The translations under genes and the position numbers were made by a program. A stretch of DNA of 64,000 nt, from assembly GCF_000744375.1 (NCBI RefSeq), contig NZ_JQLU01000005.1:2713496-2777495 (forward strand). The letters are read 5' to 3'. The notes beneath the pieces were generated by a model. It did not search any database and had not been told where the DNA came from. It saw nothing but the letters and a program-made list of their open reading frames with translations. Every line of letters starts with the position of its first letter. The stretch's first letter is position 1. Origin of the DNA: Carnobacterium gallinarum DSM 4847. GTDB taxonomy: Bacteria; Bacillota; Bacilli; Lactobacillales; Carnobacteriaceae. Of this stretch, positions 55,697 through 64,000 are shown in pieces.

Positions 55697-56953
55697 ATGA
55701 GAGCTGAGATTATTGCAGTAGGAACAGAATTACTACTAGGACAAATTGTAAACACAAATGCTGCTTTTTTATCACAAGAATTAGCAGGTTTAGGTATTAA
55801 TGTCTATCATCATGTTGTAGTTGGAGATAATCCAGAGCGATTGGAACGAGTATTACAGGAAGCCGAAAGTCGCAGTGAGTTAATTATACTTTCTGGTGGG
55901 CTAGGACCAACAAAAGATGATCTAACAAAACAAACAGTTGCGAATCATTTAAAACGCCAGTTAGTAACGGATACGACTACTTTAGAAAAAGTGATTGCTT
56001 TTCATGAACATTCCAATCGTCCCATGGCTGAAAATAATAAATTACAAGCGGTGGTTTTAGAAGGTTCAATCGTTTTGAAAAATTCAACCGGTTTAGCAGC
56101 AGGGATGTTTTTACAAAATGAAAAGACAATATATGTTTTGTTACCAGGACCTCCAAATGAATTAAAGCCGATGTTTTTACATGAAGTAAAACCTCTATTA
56201 TTAGCGAATATGGATAAACCAGAATTGCTTATTTCACGAGTATTACGTTTTTTTGGAATTGGTGAATCAAGATTAGTGACGATTCTAGACGATTTAATTG
56301 AAAAGCAAACAAATCCAACCCTTGCTCCCTATGCTGGTGTTCACGAGGTAACATTACGTATAAGCGCAAATGGAGCAACTGAGGAAGCTTGTATCCAGCT
56401 TTTGAATACTATGGAGGCGGAAATACAAAAGCGCGTTGGTAGCTATTTTTATGGCTATGGCGATGAAACCAATTTAGTAGAAAGTGTTGTGAATTTGTTA
56501 AAAGAACATCATTTAACAATTACAGCAGCTGAAAGCTTAACTGGAGGTGAATTTCAAAGTTCGTTAGCTAGTGTTTCCGGTGTATCTGAGGTATTCAATG
56601 GTGGGGTTGTCACATATAGCAACGAAAGTAAATCCAAGTTATTAAACGTATCCGAAAAAACAATCGCTGAAGCAGGTGTAGTCAGTGAAGCTTGTGGAAT
56701 TGAAATGGCAGAAGGTGTTCGGAAGTTATTTAATACGGATATAGCCTTATCTTTCACAGGTGTTGCTGGACCTAATTCTTTAGAAGGACAGGCAGTGGGA
56801 ACTGTTTGGATAGGCATCGCACAAAAAGGAAAACCAAGTTTTGCAAAATGTTACCACTTCGCTAGAAATCGTAACAGCAATCGCCAACAAGCAACACTAT
56901 CTGGATTGGATTTGGTTCGTCGATTGATAAAACAATTGCCTTTAGATGAGTAA
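55697..56953 (+). CDS. cinA: CinA family protein: competence/damage-inducible, nicotinamide-nucleotide amidase
   Basis: 418 residues. N-terminal MoCF-like pyrophosphatase domain (AEIIAVGTELLLGQIVNTNA, SGGLGPTKDDLT) and a C-terminal PncC deamidase domain (TAAESLTGG, TGVAGP). ATG 55697 chosen for GATGGAGG; an upstream ATG overlaps it. In streptococci cinA-recA are co-transcribed in competence; here recA also has its own promoter and LexA box. Confidence 0.95.
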   Translation: MRAEIIAVGTELLLGQIVNTNAAFLSQELAGLGINVYHHVVVGDNPERLERVLQEAESRSELIILSGGLGPTKDDLTKQTVANHLKRQLVTDTTTLEKVIAFHEHSNRPMAENNKLQAVVLEGSIVLKNSTGLAAGMFLQNEKTIYVLLPGPPNELKPMFLHEVKPLLLANMDKPELLISRVLRFFGIGESRLVTILDDLIEKQTNPTLAPYAGVHEVTLRISANGATEEACIQLLNTMEAEIQKRVGSYFYGYGDETNLVESVVNLLKEHHLTITAAESLTGGEFQSSLASVSGVSEVFNGGVVTYSNESKSKLLNVSEKTIAEAGVVSEACGIEMAEGVRKLFNTDIALSFTGVAGPNSLEGQAVGTVWIGIAQKGKPSFAKCYHFARNRNSNRQQATLSGLDLVRRLIKQLPLDE

Positions 56954-56998
56954 GAAGATAAGTTTTTAAGTACGAGTAAAAAAATAAAAAATAAAAAG

Positions 56999-57012
56999 CG
57001 AACGTTTGTTCA
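56999..57012 (+). promoter_or_regulatory. LexA (SOS) box upstream of recA
   Basis: CGAACGTTTGTTCA, matching the Gram-positive SOS box CGAAC-N4-GTTCG at all but the last G. It ends 8 bases before the -35 of the recA promoter, so LexA bound there would block initiation. Confidence 0.85.
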
Positions 57013-57020
57013 TTTTTTGC

Positions 57021-57049
57021 TTGCTTTTTTTTATAATAACGATTATGAT
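57021..57049 (+). promoter_or_regulatory. recA promoter
   Basis: TTGCTT, 17 bases, TATGAT. Leader of about 70 bases before ATG 57126. Confidence 0.65.
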
Positions 57050-57125
57050 AGTTTTTGTGAAAGAAAAAAGTTATAAATTTAATGTAAAATAAATAAAGCA
57101 TAGATAGATTTGAGGAGGAATTTTA

Positions 57126-58262
57126 ATGGCAGATGATCGCAAACAAGCCTTAGATGCAGCATTGAAAAAAATTGAAAAGAACTTTGGTAAAGGTTCGGTA
57201 ATGAAACTGGGCGAGAAAATTGATACCCAAATTTCAACAATTCCAAGTGGATCCTTAGCACTAGATGTTGCATTAGGTGTTGGTGGTTATCCAAAAGGTC
57301 GGATTATTGAAGTATATGGTCCTGAAAGTTCAGGTAAAACAACCGTGTCATTGCATGCAGTTGCTGAAGTTCAAAAACAAGGCGGAATTGCAGCTTTTAT
57401 TGATGCAGAGCATGCGCTAGATCCAAAATACGCAGCAGCATTAGGTGTAAACATTGACGAATTGCTTTTATCTCAACCAGATACTGGTGAACAAGGTCTA
57501 GAAATAGCTGACGCATTGGTTTCTAGTGGAGCAGTGGACATTGTTGTTATTGATTCGGTTGCGGCATTAGTACCACGTGCAGAGATTGAAGGAGAAATGG
57601 GTGCTAGCCACGTGGGTTTGCAAGCACGTTTAATGTCACAAGCATTGCGTAAATTATCTGGTTCAATTAATAAAACGAAAACTATTGCTTTATTCATTAA
57701 TCAAATTCGCGAAAAAGTGGGTGTAATGTTTGGAAATCCAGAAGTTACTCCTGGTGGTCGTGCTCTTAAATTTTATGCAACCGTTCGTTTAGAAGTTAGA
57801 AGAGCGGAACAAATAAAAAATGGTACAGATGTAGTTGGGAACCGTACAAAAATTAAAGTTGTAAAAAATAAAGTTGCACCACCATTTAAAGTAGCTGAAG
57901 TGGATATTATGTATGGCGAAGGAATTTCACAAGTAGGTGAGCTTTTAGATATGGGTTCAGATAAAGATATTGTTATTAAAAGTGGAGCTTGGTACTCATA
58001 TGAAGGTGAGCGGATTGGGCAAGGCCGTGAAAACGCGAAAAAATACTTTATGGAAAATCCTGAACTAAGAGCAGAGATTGAAACTAAAGTTCGTGCTGCA
58101 TACGGCATTGGGGATAAACTTTCTGTGGAGGAAGAAAAAGCAGAATCAAAAAAAGGAACTAAAAAAACTGAAGAAGCAAAAGAAGATAAAAATAAAGAAA
58201 ATGAGCCCTCACTAAATGAAAATCCAACAGAAATAACGTTGGATTTACCAGAAATTAAGTGA
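57126..58262 (+). CDS. recA: recombinase RecA
   Basis: 378 residues. Walker A GPESSGKT (65-72), Walker [11 protein letters not shown], and L2 loop with [19 protein letters not shown]. The C-terminus is extended and charged (Lys/Glu/Asn-rich, about 325-378), giving a product some 25-30 residues longer than typical 350-residue RecA. Ribosome site GAGGAGGAA. LexA-controlled by the box at 56999. Confidence 0.98.
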   Translation: MADDRKQALDAALKKIEKNFGKGSVMKLGEKIDTQISTIPSGSLALDVALGVGGYPKGRIIEVYGPESSGKTTVSLHAVAEVQKQGGIAAFIDAEHALDPKYAAALGVNIDELLLSQPDTGEQGLEIADALVSSGAVDIVVIDSVAALVPRAEIEGEMGASHVGLQARLMSQALRKLSGSINKTKTIALFINQIREKVGVMFGNPEVTPGGRALKFYATVRLEVRRAEQIKNGTDVVGNRTKIKVVKNKVAPPFKVAEVDIMYGEGISQVGELLDMGSDKDIVIKSGAWYSYEGERIGQGRENAKKYFMENPELRAEIETKVRAAYGIGDKLSVEEEKAESKKGTKKTEEAKEDKNKENEPSLNENPTEITLDLPEIK

Positions 58263-58277
58263 AAAATGTGAGCCTAC

Positions 58278-58351
58278 AAGAAATCAGACAGTTCAGTGGA
58301 TGTTAAACTAAAGTTTTAGTTTAAAGAAATCCAACATCTGTCTGATTTCTT
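58278..58351 (+). terminator. branched 74-base terminator after recA
   Basis: Outer 14-base arms AAGAAATCAGACAG / CTGTCTGATTTCTT are perfect; inside, TTAAACTAAA-GT-TTTAGTTTAA forms a second perfect hairpin. Nine T follow. A Y-shaped structure bigger than needed for termination. Confidence 0.85.
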
Positions 58352-58569
58352 TTTTTTAGTGATTAAAATAGTTATAAAAAAATTTTCCAATACTAAAAGC
58401 TCAATTTTTAATTAATTAAATGAAAATTGTTTAGTTTAAGAAAAATATATTTTAAAGGCTAATTCGTTAGTAATCCTTGAAAAGTAAAGGTTTTCCTAAA
58501 AAATCTTTTTTTTGAAGTTTATAAAAAAGGAAAAAAAAGAAAAAGGTTGATTGAAATATGCTAATTAAG

Positions 58570-58598
58570 TTGACATGTTGAGCTTCTACAATTAAAAT
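58570..58598 (+). promoter_or_regulatory. strong promoter of rny
   Basis: Perfect TTGACA, 17 bases, TAAAAT. It leaves a leader of about 105 bases before the rny ATG (58713). The 58352-58569 stretch is AT-rich with no gene. Confidence 0.75.
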
Positions 58599-58712
58599 TA
58601 AACTTGTATATCACCTTAGTTAAATATACGCAGTTAAATTTAAGGGATTTTTGTAATAATGTACCAAAAAAGAAATAAATGACAATTAAATACGTGATAC
58701 GGAGGTGGAGAA

Positions 58713-60275
58713 ATGGTTTATTTTATCAGTGTAGCCTTCGCTATTGGTACTTTAGTTGTTGGTCTAATTGTAGGATATTTTGTCCGAAAATCAACCCACG
58801 AAAAAGAACTGGCTGGTGCTAGAAACACTGCAACTGGAATTTTGGAGGAAGCAAGAAGAGAAGCAGAAACCTTAAAAAAAGAAGCTTTGTTAGAAGCGAA
58901 GGATGAGAATCACAGATATCGAACTGAAATTGAAATGGAGCTTAAAGAAAGAAGAAGCGAGATTCTAAAGCAAGAAAATCGTTTACTTCAACGTGAAGAG
59001 AACCTAGATCGTAAAGATGATGGGTTAGAAAAACGTGAACGTACTCTTGAAGCAAAAGAAGAAAAATTAAGTTCAAGACAACAACTAATTGATAATCAAG
59101 AGAAAAAAGCAACGGCATTAGTTGAAGAACAACAGCTTGAATTAGAACGGGTTGCCGCTCTTTCTCGAGAAGATGCAAAAGATATCATTGTGAAAGAAAC
59201 ACAAGAAGATCTTTCTCATGAATTAGCTGTGATGGTTAAAGAATCAGAACAACGAGCTAAGGAAGAGGCTGATCGTAAAGCTAAGAATTTAATTTCATTA
59301 GCGATTCAACGCTGTGCTGCTGATCAGGTTTCGGAAACAACAGTATCTGTTGTAACTTTACCAAGTGATGAGATGAAAGGTCGTATTATTGGACGTGAAG
59401 GCCGTAATATCCGCACACTAGAAACGTTAACTGGAATTGACTTAATTATTGACGATACGCCAGAAGCAGTCATTTTGAGTGGTTTTGATCCAATTCGTCG
59501 TGAGATTGCTAGAATGACGCTTGAAAAATTAATTCAAGATGGTCGTATTCATCCAGCTCGAATTGAAGAAATGGTGGAAAAATCAAGAAAAGAAATGGAT
59601 GAACGCATTCGTGAAATTGGAGAACAAGCAACATTTGATGTTGGTGTTCATTCATTACATCCAGATTTAATCAAGATTTTAGGTCGTCTACGCTTTAGAA
59701 CAAGTTATGGTCAAAATGTCTTAAATCATTCAATTGAAGTTGCCAAATTAGCTGGTGTTTTAGCAGCTGAATTAGGTGAAGATGTGACTTTAGCCAAACG
59801 TGCAGGTTTATTACACGATATTGGTAAAGCATTGGATCATGAAATTGAAGGATCACATGTGGAGATTGGCGAAGAAATTGCACTTAAGTATAAAGAAAAT
59901 GCAACTGTCGTTAATGCGATTGCGTCTCATCACGGAGATACAGAAGCTACTTCAGTTATCTCAGTATTGGTTGCAGCAGCAGATGCCCTATCTGCAGCAA
60001 GACCAGGAGCAAGAAGTGAATCGTTAGAGAATTATATTCGTCGTCTTGAAAAGCTAGAAGGAATTTCTAATAGCTTTAGCGGAGTAGAACGTAGTTTTGC
60101 AATCCAAGCTGGACGTGAAGTTCGGATTATGGTTCAGCCTGAAGTAATTGATGATTTGTCAGCTATTACTTTAGCACGAGATATTAGAAAACGTATTGAA
60201 GATGAACTGGACTACCCAGGACATATTAAAGTAACTGTTATTCGTGAGACAAGAGCCGTTGACTATGCGAAGTAA
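58713..60275 (+). CDS. rny: ribonuclease Y
   Basis: 520 residues. N-terminal membrane helix (about 3-22), long coiled coil (about 28-190), KH domain (about 210-275; [13 protein letters not shown]), and an HD catalytic domain with His368-Asp369 in [12 protein letters not shown]. Main decay-initiating endonuclease of Firmicutes, membrane bound. Ribosome site GGAGGTGG. Paired with ymdB after a terminator. Confidence 0.97.
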   Translation: MVYFISVAFAIGTLVVGLIVGYFVRKSTHEKELAGARNTATGILEEARREAETLKKEALLEAKDENHRYRTEIEMELKERRSEILKQENRLLQREENLDRKDDGLEKRERTLEAKEEKLSSRQQLIDNQEKKATALVEEQQLELERVAALSREDAKDIIVKETQEDLSHELAVMVKESEQRAKEEADRKAKNLISLAIQRCAADQVSETTVSVVTLPSDEMKGRIIGREGRNIRTLETLTGIDLIIDDTPEAVILSGFDPIRREIARMTLEKLIQDGRIHPARIEEMVEKSRKEMDERIREIGEQATFDVGVHSLHPDLIKILGRLRFRTSYGQNVLNHSIEVAKLAGVLAAELGEDVTLAKRAGLLHDIGKALDHEIEGSHVEIGEEIALKYKENATVVNAIASHHGDTEATSVISVLVAAADALSAARPGARSESLENYIRRLEKLEGISNSFSGVERSFAIQAGREVRIMVQPEVIDDLSAITLARDIRKRIEDELDYPGHIKVTVIRETRAVDYAK

Positions 60276-60285
60276 ATAGTAATTC

Positions 60286-60329
60286 TAAAAATCCTTATTA
60301 AAGCATATCGCTTTAATGAGGATTTTTTG
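60286..60329 (+). terminator. terminator after rny
   Basis: Arms AAAATCCT.ATTAAAGC / GCTTTAAT.AGGATTTT with loop ATAT, then TTTT. Confidence 0.87.
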
Positions 60330-60431
60330 TAGATTTCTTAAAAAAACAGCTGAGCTTTTTGAGATGACTTTCAATTTTATCAAAATATTGTTAAAATAGA
60401 GAGAATGGATAAATAGAGAAGAGGCAAAAAA

Positions 60432-61241
60432 ATGAGATTATTATTTGTTGGAGATGTTGTAGGTTCAATGGGACGTGAGATGGTTCATGAATATCTTCCA
60501 AAATTAAAACGTAAATATCGTCCTCAAGTGACGATTTTAAATGGTGAAAATGCGGCATCAGGTCGTGGAATCACAGAAAAAATATATAAAGGTTTTTTGC
60601 AAGATGGTGTTGATATTGTAACGATGGGAAATCATACATGGGATAATCGTGAAATTTTTGAATTTATTGACGATGCAAAAAAAATGATTCGTCCTGCCAA
60701 TTATCCTGAAGATACAACTCCCGGTAAAGGAATGGCCTTTATTAAGGTTAATACTCTAGAGTTAGCCGTGATTAATTTACATGGTCGGGTTTTTATGGCT
60801 GATTTAGATGATCCTTTTCGTAAAATTGAAGATTTAGTTGAAGAAGCTAGACAACGGACTCCACTTATTTTTGTTGATTTCCATGCAGAAACAACTAGTG
60901 AAAAACAAGCTATGGGTTGGTTTTTAGATGGTCAGGTTTCAGCAGTTGTTGGAACCCACACACATGTTCAAACAAGTGATTCCCGCATTTTACCACAAGG
61001 AACAGCTTATTTAACGGATGTTGGAATGACAGGTCCTTACGATGAAATTTTAGGAATGACTAAGGAACAAGTGATTAACCGCTTTTTAACACAGATGCCA
61101 ACGCGTTTTGAAGTGCCAAAAACAGGACGTAAGATTCTATCTGCATGTTATATTGAATTAGATGATGTGACGGGTGCGGCTAAAAAAATTGAACCTATTT
61201 TAATTAATGAAGATCATCCTTTTGGAGGAGATTTTGAATGA
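60432..61241 (+). CDS. YmdB family metallophosphoesterase (TIGR00282)
   Basis: 269 residues. Phosphodiesterase motifs: FVGDVVG (Asp8), LNGENAA (Glu/Asn ligands about 38-40), MGNHTWDN, and GTHTHVQT near 178. In Bacillus YmdB hydrolyses 2',3'-cAMP and shapes biofilm and rny-linked expression. Start with GAAGAGGC upstream. It overlaps the ymcA start by 4 bases. Confidence 0.94.
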   Translation: MRLLFVGDVVGSMGREMVHEYLPKLKRKYRPQVTILNGENAASGRGITEKIYKGFLQDGVDIVTMGNHTWDNREIFEFIDDAKKMIRPANYPEDTTPGKGMAFIKVNTLELAVINLHGRVFMADLDDPFRKIEDLVEEARQRTPLIFVDFHAETTSEKQAMGWFLDGQVSAVVGTHTHVQTSDSRILPQGTAYLTDVGMTGPYDEILGMTKEQVINRFLTQMPTRFEVPKTGRKILSACYIELDDVTGAAKKIEPILINEDHPFGGDFE

Positions 61242-61633
61242 AACCTAGTGAAGAATCGCAACTAGACGCGGTGACAAAACATCAATTAGACCGCTTAATT
61301 GAACGTCTGGAAGCTAATGAAGTGATTCAAAATTATCAATTAATTGAAGAAAAAGCGCAAAATCATCCACGATTAAATCAATTAATTGCTGAGATTAAAG
61401 TGAAGCAAAAAGAGGCTGTTGCCTTTAATCATTATGGTAAGCCAGAGGCTGAAAAAACTGCTAGTCAGGAAGCCGCTGATTTAACCAATGAATTTAATCA
61501 GCATATTGTGGTGACTAGCTATCAAGATGCGTTGGTTGAAGCGAATGATTTATTGCAACATTTAGTTGGTACTGTTCAAGAGGAATTAGTGGATCAAATT
61601 ACTGACAAACTTGAACAAAGTCGTGAAGAATAA
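61238..61633 (+). CDS. YmcA/RicA-like competence and biofilm regulator (YlbF/YmcA family)
   Basis: 131 residues, all-helical YlbF/YmcA fold. In Bacillus RicA (YmcA), RicF (YlbF) and RicT form an Fe-S complex that steers RNase Y and helps competence and sporulation. Position after ymdB and before mutS matches Bacillus ymcA. No Cys in this copy, so it would not bring Fe-S ligands. Overlaps ymdB by 4 bases. Confidence 0.87.
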   Translation: MKPSEESQLDAVTKHQLDRLIERLEANEVIQNYQLIEEKAQNHPRLNQLIAEIKVKQKEAVAFNHYGKPEAEKTASQEAADLTNEFNQHIVVTSYQDALVEANDLLQHLVGTVQEELVDQITDKLEQSREE

Positions 61634-61678
61634 GCAATTTTTATTGTAACTAGTTGTAACAGGAGGAATGTGAGAAAG

Positions 61679-64000
61679 ATGCCACAAAAAACAAAAAATA
61701 CACCCATGATGGAACAATATTTAGCGATTAAAGCTCAATATCCAGATGCTTTTTTATTTTATCGCTTAGGTGATTTTTATGAAATGTTCTATGATGATGC
61801 GATTCAAGCTACTCAATTATTAGAAATTACATTGACAAGCCGGAATCGTAATGCGGATGAACCTATTCCAATGTGTGGTGTACCTTATCATGCTGCTCGA
61901 GGTTATATTGATATTTTAGTTGAAAAAGGCTATAAAGTAGCTATTTGTGAACAGGTAGAAGACCCAAAAACAGCTAAAGGTATGGTGAAACGTGAAGTTG
62001 TTCAATTAGTCACACCAGGAACAGCTGTTGAAACAAAAAATTTAGATGCAAAAACCAATAATTATTTATCAGCATTAATGATGCAAAGTCCAACGCAGTT
62101 TGATTTGGCATATGTTGATTTAAGTACAGGGGAGTTAAAAGCAACTCAATTAACTTCTTTGGAAGATGTAATTAATGAACTTTCTGGAATTCAAACAAAA
62201 GAAATTGTCTTTAATCGTTTAGATGAAGATGAAGCGCTACAAATGGATTTAAAAAATAAATTAGGTGTGATGATTTCCTATCAACAAGAAATTTTGGAAA
62301 ATGCCGAATTTTCTTATTTAACAAGTGAGATAGAAAACGTAGCTGTGTTGCCAGTTTTAAAGGTTTTACTGTCTTATTTAAGTGTGACACAAAAGAGAAG
62401 TTTAGCTCATATTCAAAAAGCTGAGTTATACATTCCAGCCCATTTTTTAAAGATGGATCATTATTCTAAATATAATCTTGAATTAAGTTCATCAATTCGC
62501 AATGGTCAAAAAAAAGGAACTCTTTTATGGCTATTAGATGAAACGAAAACGGCTATGGGAGGGCGTTTATTAAAACAATGGATTGATCGTCCTCTGATTC
62601 AAGAACAAAAAATTAAATCGCGTCAAGCAATTGTGGAGAGCTTAATGAATCATTTCTTTGAACGAACTGATTTGAATGAGGCATTAACAAGAGTGTACGA
62701 TTTAGAACGTTTAGCAGGTCGGGTAGCTTTTGGAAATGTTAACGGGCGAGATTTAATTCAATTGAAAACGTCTTTATTACAAATCCCACAATTAATTGAT
62801 ATTATTGCAATTATTAATGATACTGAATGGGACCAATTATTAACAGCGTTAGATCCAGTTCCAGAGGTTGTTGAGTTAATTCAATTGGCGATTGATGAAG
62901 AGGCTCCACTTTCCTTAAAAGATGGTGGTGTGATCAAAGATGGCTATAATGAGCGTCTAGACCAATACCGTGATGCGATGCGTAATGGCAAACAATGGAT
63001 GGCACAATTAGAAGCGGAAGAACGTGAAAAAACTGGAATTAAAGGCTTGAAAATTGGTTATAACCGTGTTTTTGGTTACTATATCGAAATTACAAAGTCT
63101 AATTTAGCTAATTTGCCAGAAGGAACGTATGAACGCAAACAAACTTTGGCGAATGCCGAACGGTTTATTACGCCAGTTTTAAAAGAGAAAGAAATTTTAA
63201 TTTTAGAAGCTGAAGAGAAGTCGATGGCTTTAGAATATGAATTATTCACTGAAGTTCGTGAAACAGTGAAAAGCTATATTGAACGTTTGCAACATTTAGC
63301 AAAAACAGTGGCAACAATTGATGTCTTGCAAAGTTTTTCCGTTGTCAGTGAAAAATATCATTTTATTAAACCCACAATGACAGCTGGAGCGCATGAAATT
63401 AAGTTACTTGAAGGTCGTCATCCAGTTGTTGAAAAAGTACTTGGTCAACAGAGTTATGTACCCAACAGTGTTGAAATGGATCTTGCAACAGATATTTTAT
63501 TAATTACTGGACCGAATATGTCAGGGAAAAGTACCTATATGCGTCAATTGGCGCTAACTGTTATCATGGCACAGATGGGCTGCTTTGTTCCTGCAGAATC
63601 AGCAGATTTACCCATTTTTGATCAAATTTTCACTCGAATTGGTGCGGCAGATGATTTGATTTCTGGGCAAAGTACGTTTATGGTAGAAATGATGGAAGCA
63701 AATCAAGCTTTACGTCATGCAACAGACCGTAGTTTAATTTTATTTGATGAAATTGGACGAGGAACTGCAACGTATGATGGGATGGCATTAGCTGAGGCAA
63801 TTATTGAATACATTCATCAAAATGTTCATGCTAAGACGTTATTTTCTACCCATTACCATGAATTGACAGTTTTAGAAGATAGCCTTAAAGGGTTAGAAAA
63901 TATTCATGTTGGAGCAGTTGAAGAAGATGGAGAGGTTGTCTTTTTACACAAGATGATGCCGGGACCAGCTGATAAAAGTTATGGGATTCATGTGGCAAAA
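61679..64000 (+). CDS. mutS: DNA mismatch repair protein MutS, 3' truncated by window end
   Basis: 774 residues present, of about 860-880 usual. Mismatch-binding domain with the Phe-x-Glu motif in [13 protein letters not shown] (near 30-42), connector, core, then ATPase Walker [10 protein letters not shown] and [12 protein letters not shown], HxTHYHEL. Start at ATG 61679; AGGAGG at 61661-61666 is 12 bases away, while GTG 61670 (in frame, spacing 3) is an alternative, and AUG-UGA at 61668 is a start-stop between them. Confidence 0.95.
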   Translation, partial: MPQKTKNTPMMEQYLAIKAQYPDAFLFYRLGDFYEMFYDDAIQATQLLEITLTSRNRNADEPIPMCGVPYHAARGYIDILVEKGYKVAICEQVEDPKTAKGMVKREVVQLVTPGTAVETKNLDAKTNNYLSALMMQSPTQFDLAYVDLSTGELKATQLTSLEDVINELSGIQTKEIVFNRLDEDEALQMDLKNKLGVMISYQQEILENAEFSYLTSEIENVAVLPVLKVLLSYLSVTQKRSLAHIQKAELYIPAHFLKMDHYSKYNLELSSSIRNGQKKGTLLWLLDETKTAMGGRLLKQWIDRPLIQEQKIKSRQAIVESLMNHFFERTDLNEALTRVYDLERLAGRVAFGNVNGRDLIQLKTSLLQIPQLIDIIAIINDTEWDQLLTALDPVPEVVELIQLAIDEEAPLSLKDGGVIKDGYNERLDQYRDAMRNGKQWMAQLEAEEREKTGIKGLKIGYNRVFGYYIEITKSNLANLPEGTYERKQTLANAERFITPVLKEKEILILEAEEKSMALEYELFTEVRETVKSYIERLQHLAKTVATIDVLQSFSVVSEKYHFIKPTMTAGAHEIKLLEGRHPVVEKVLGQQSYVPNSVEMDLATDILLITGPNMSGKSTYMRQLALTVIMAQMGCFVPAESADLPIFDQIFTRIGAADDLISGQSTFMVEMMEANQALRHATDRSLILFDEIGRGTATYDGMALAEAIIEYIHQNVHAKTLFSTHYHELTVLEDSLKGLENIHVGAVEEDGEVVFLHKMMPGPADKSYGIHVAK

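Noticed and set aside
58352-58569. Possible structured leader or small gene before rny
   Set aside because: AT-rich with poly-A/T runs, stops in all frames, no convincing ribosome site; only the promoter at 58570 stands out.
1-64000. CRISPR arrays, tRNA or rRNA genes, prophage modules
   Set aside because: No spaced identical short repeats, cloverleaf-like segments or phage structural genes were seen in either strand.

Overview
The window is AT-rich chromosomal DNA from a low-GC Gram-positive bacterium of the order Lactobacillales. Gene content and order (comG operon next to yebC and yitT; yqhT-efp-yqhY-nusB-folD-xseAB-ispA-tlyA-argR-recN; ftsK-nup-ymfFHI-rodZ-pgsA-cinA-recA-rny-ymdB-ymcA-mutS) fit a Carnobacterium-like or Enterococcus-like genome. 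The genus is inferred from synteny and style, not proven. Almost everything is conserved core genome; no rRNA, tRNA, CRISPR array or prophage was seen.

Layout. 1-4 kb: truncated M3 oligoendopeptidase, small membrane protein, VanZ-like protein, yebC and yitT. 4.2-8.1 kb: seven-gene comG operon for the DNA-uptake pilus, with comGD broken by an in-frame TAA. 8.3-17.9 kb: housekeeping genes (proline peptidase, EF-P, Asp23-family protein, NusB, FolD, exonuclease VII, prenyl synthase, TlyA, ArgR, RecN). 18.1-21.3 kb: three-gene adaptor/ATPase/permease export system. 21.4-22.7 kb: a 49-aa DUF4044-type protein and CorA, both on the minus strand.

22.7-28.1 kb is the accessory part. A 162-bp direct repeat (160/162 identical) brackets 5.3 kb holding a 44-aa basic protein, a type VII secretion LXG toxin operon (DUF3130-like partner, DUF3958-like partner, 486-aa LXG toxin, probable immunity gene), a graveyard of LXG pieces, one decayed and one intact orphan toxin/immunity cassette, and the tail of an IS3-family transposase. 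The repeat carries the corA/peptidase intergenic promoter region, so that region was duplicated when the island formed. No type VII machinery genes are present here.

28.2-41.4 kb: M20 peptidase, 6-phosphogluconate dehydrogenase, ArlRS/LisRK-like two-component system, YidC2, acylphosphatase, DUF1033 protein, topoisomerase III, DUF975 protein and FtsK. 41.7-46.6 kb: a BMP-family nucleoside uptake system. 46.9-51.2 kb: ymfF-ymfH-ymfI, which in Bacillus complete the 5-aminopentanol modification of EF-P Lys32 (efp is also in this window), then rodZ. 51.4-64 kb: a CPA1 antiporter, pgsA, a metallophosphoesterase lipoprotein, cinA-recA with a clear LexA box, rny-ymdB-ymcA and a truncated mutS.
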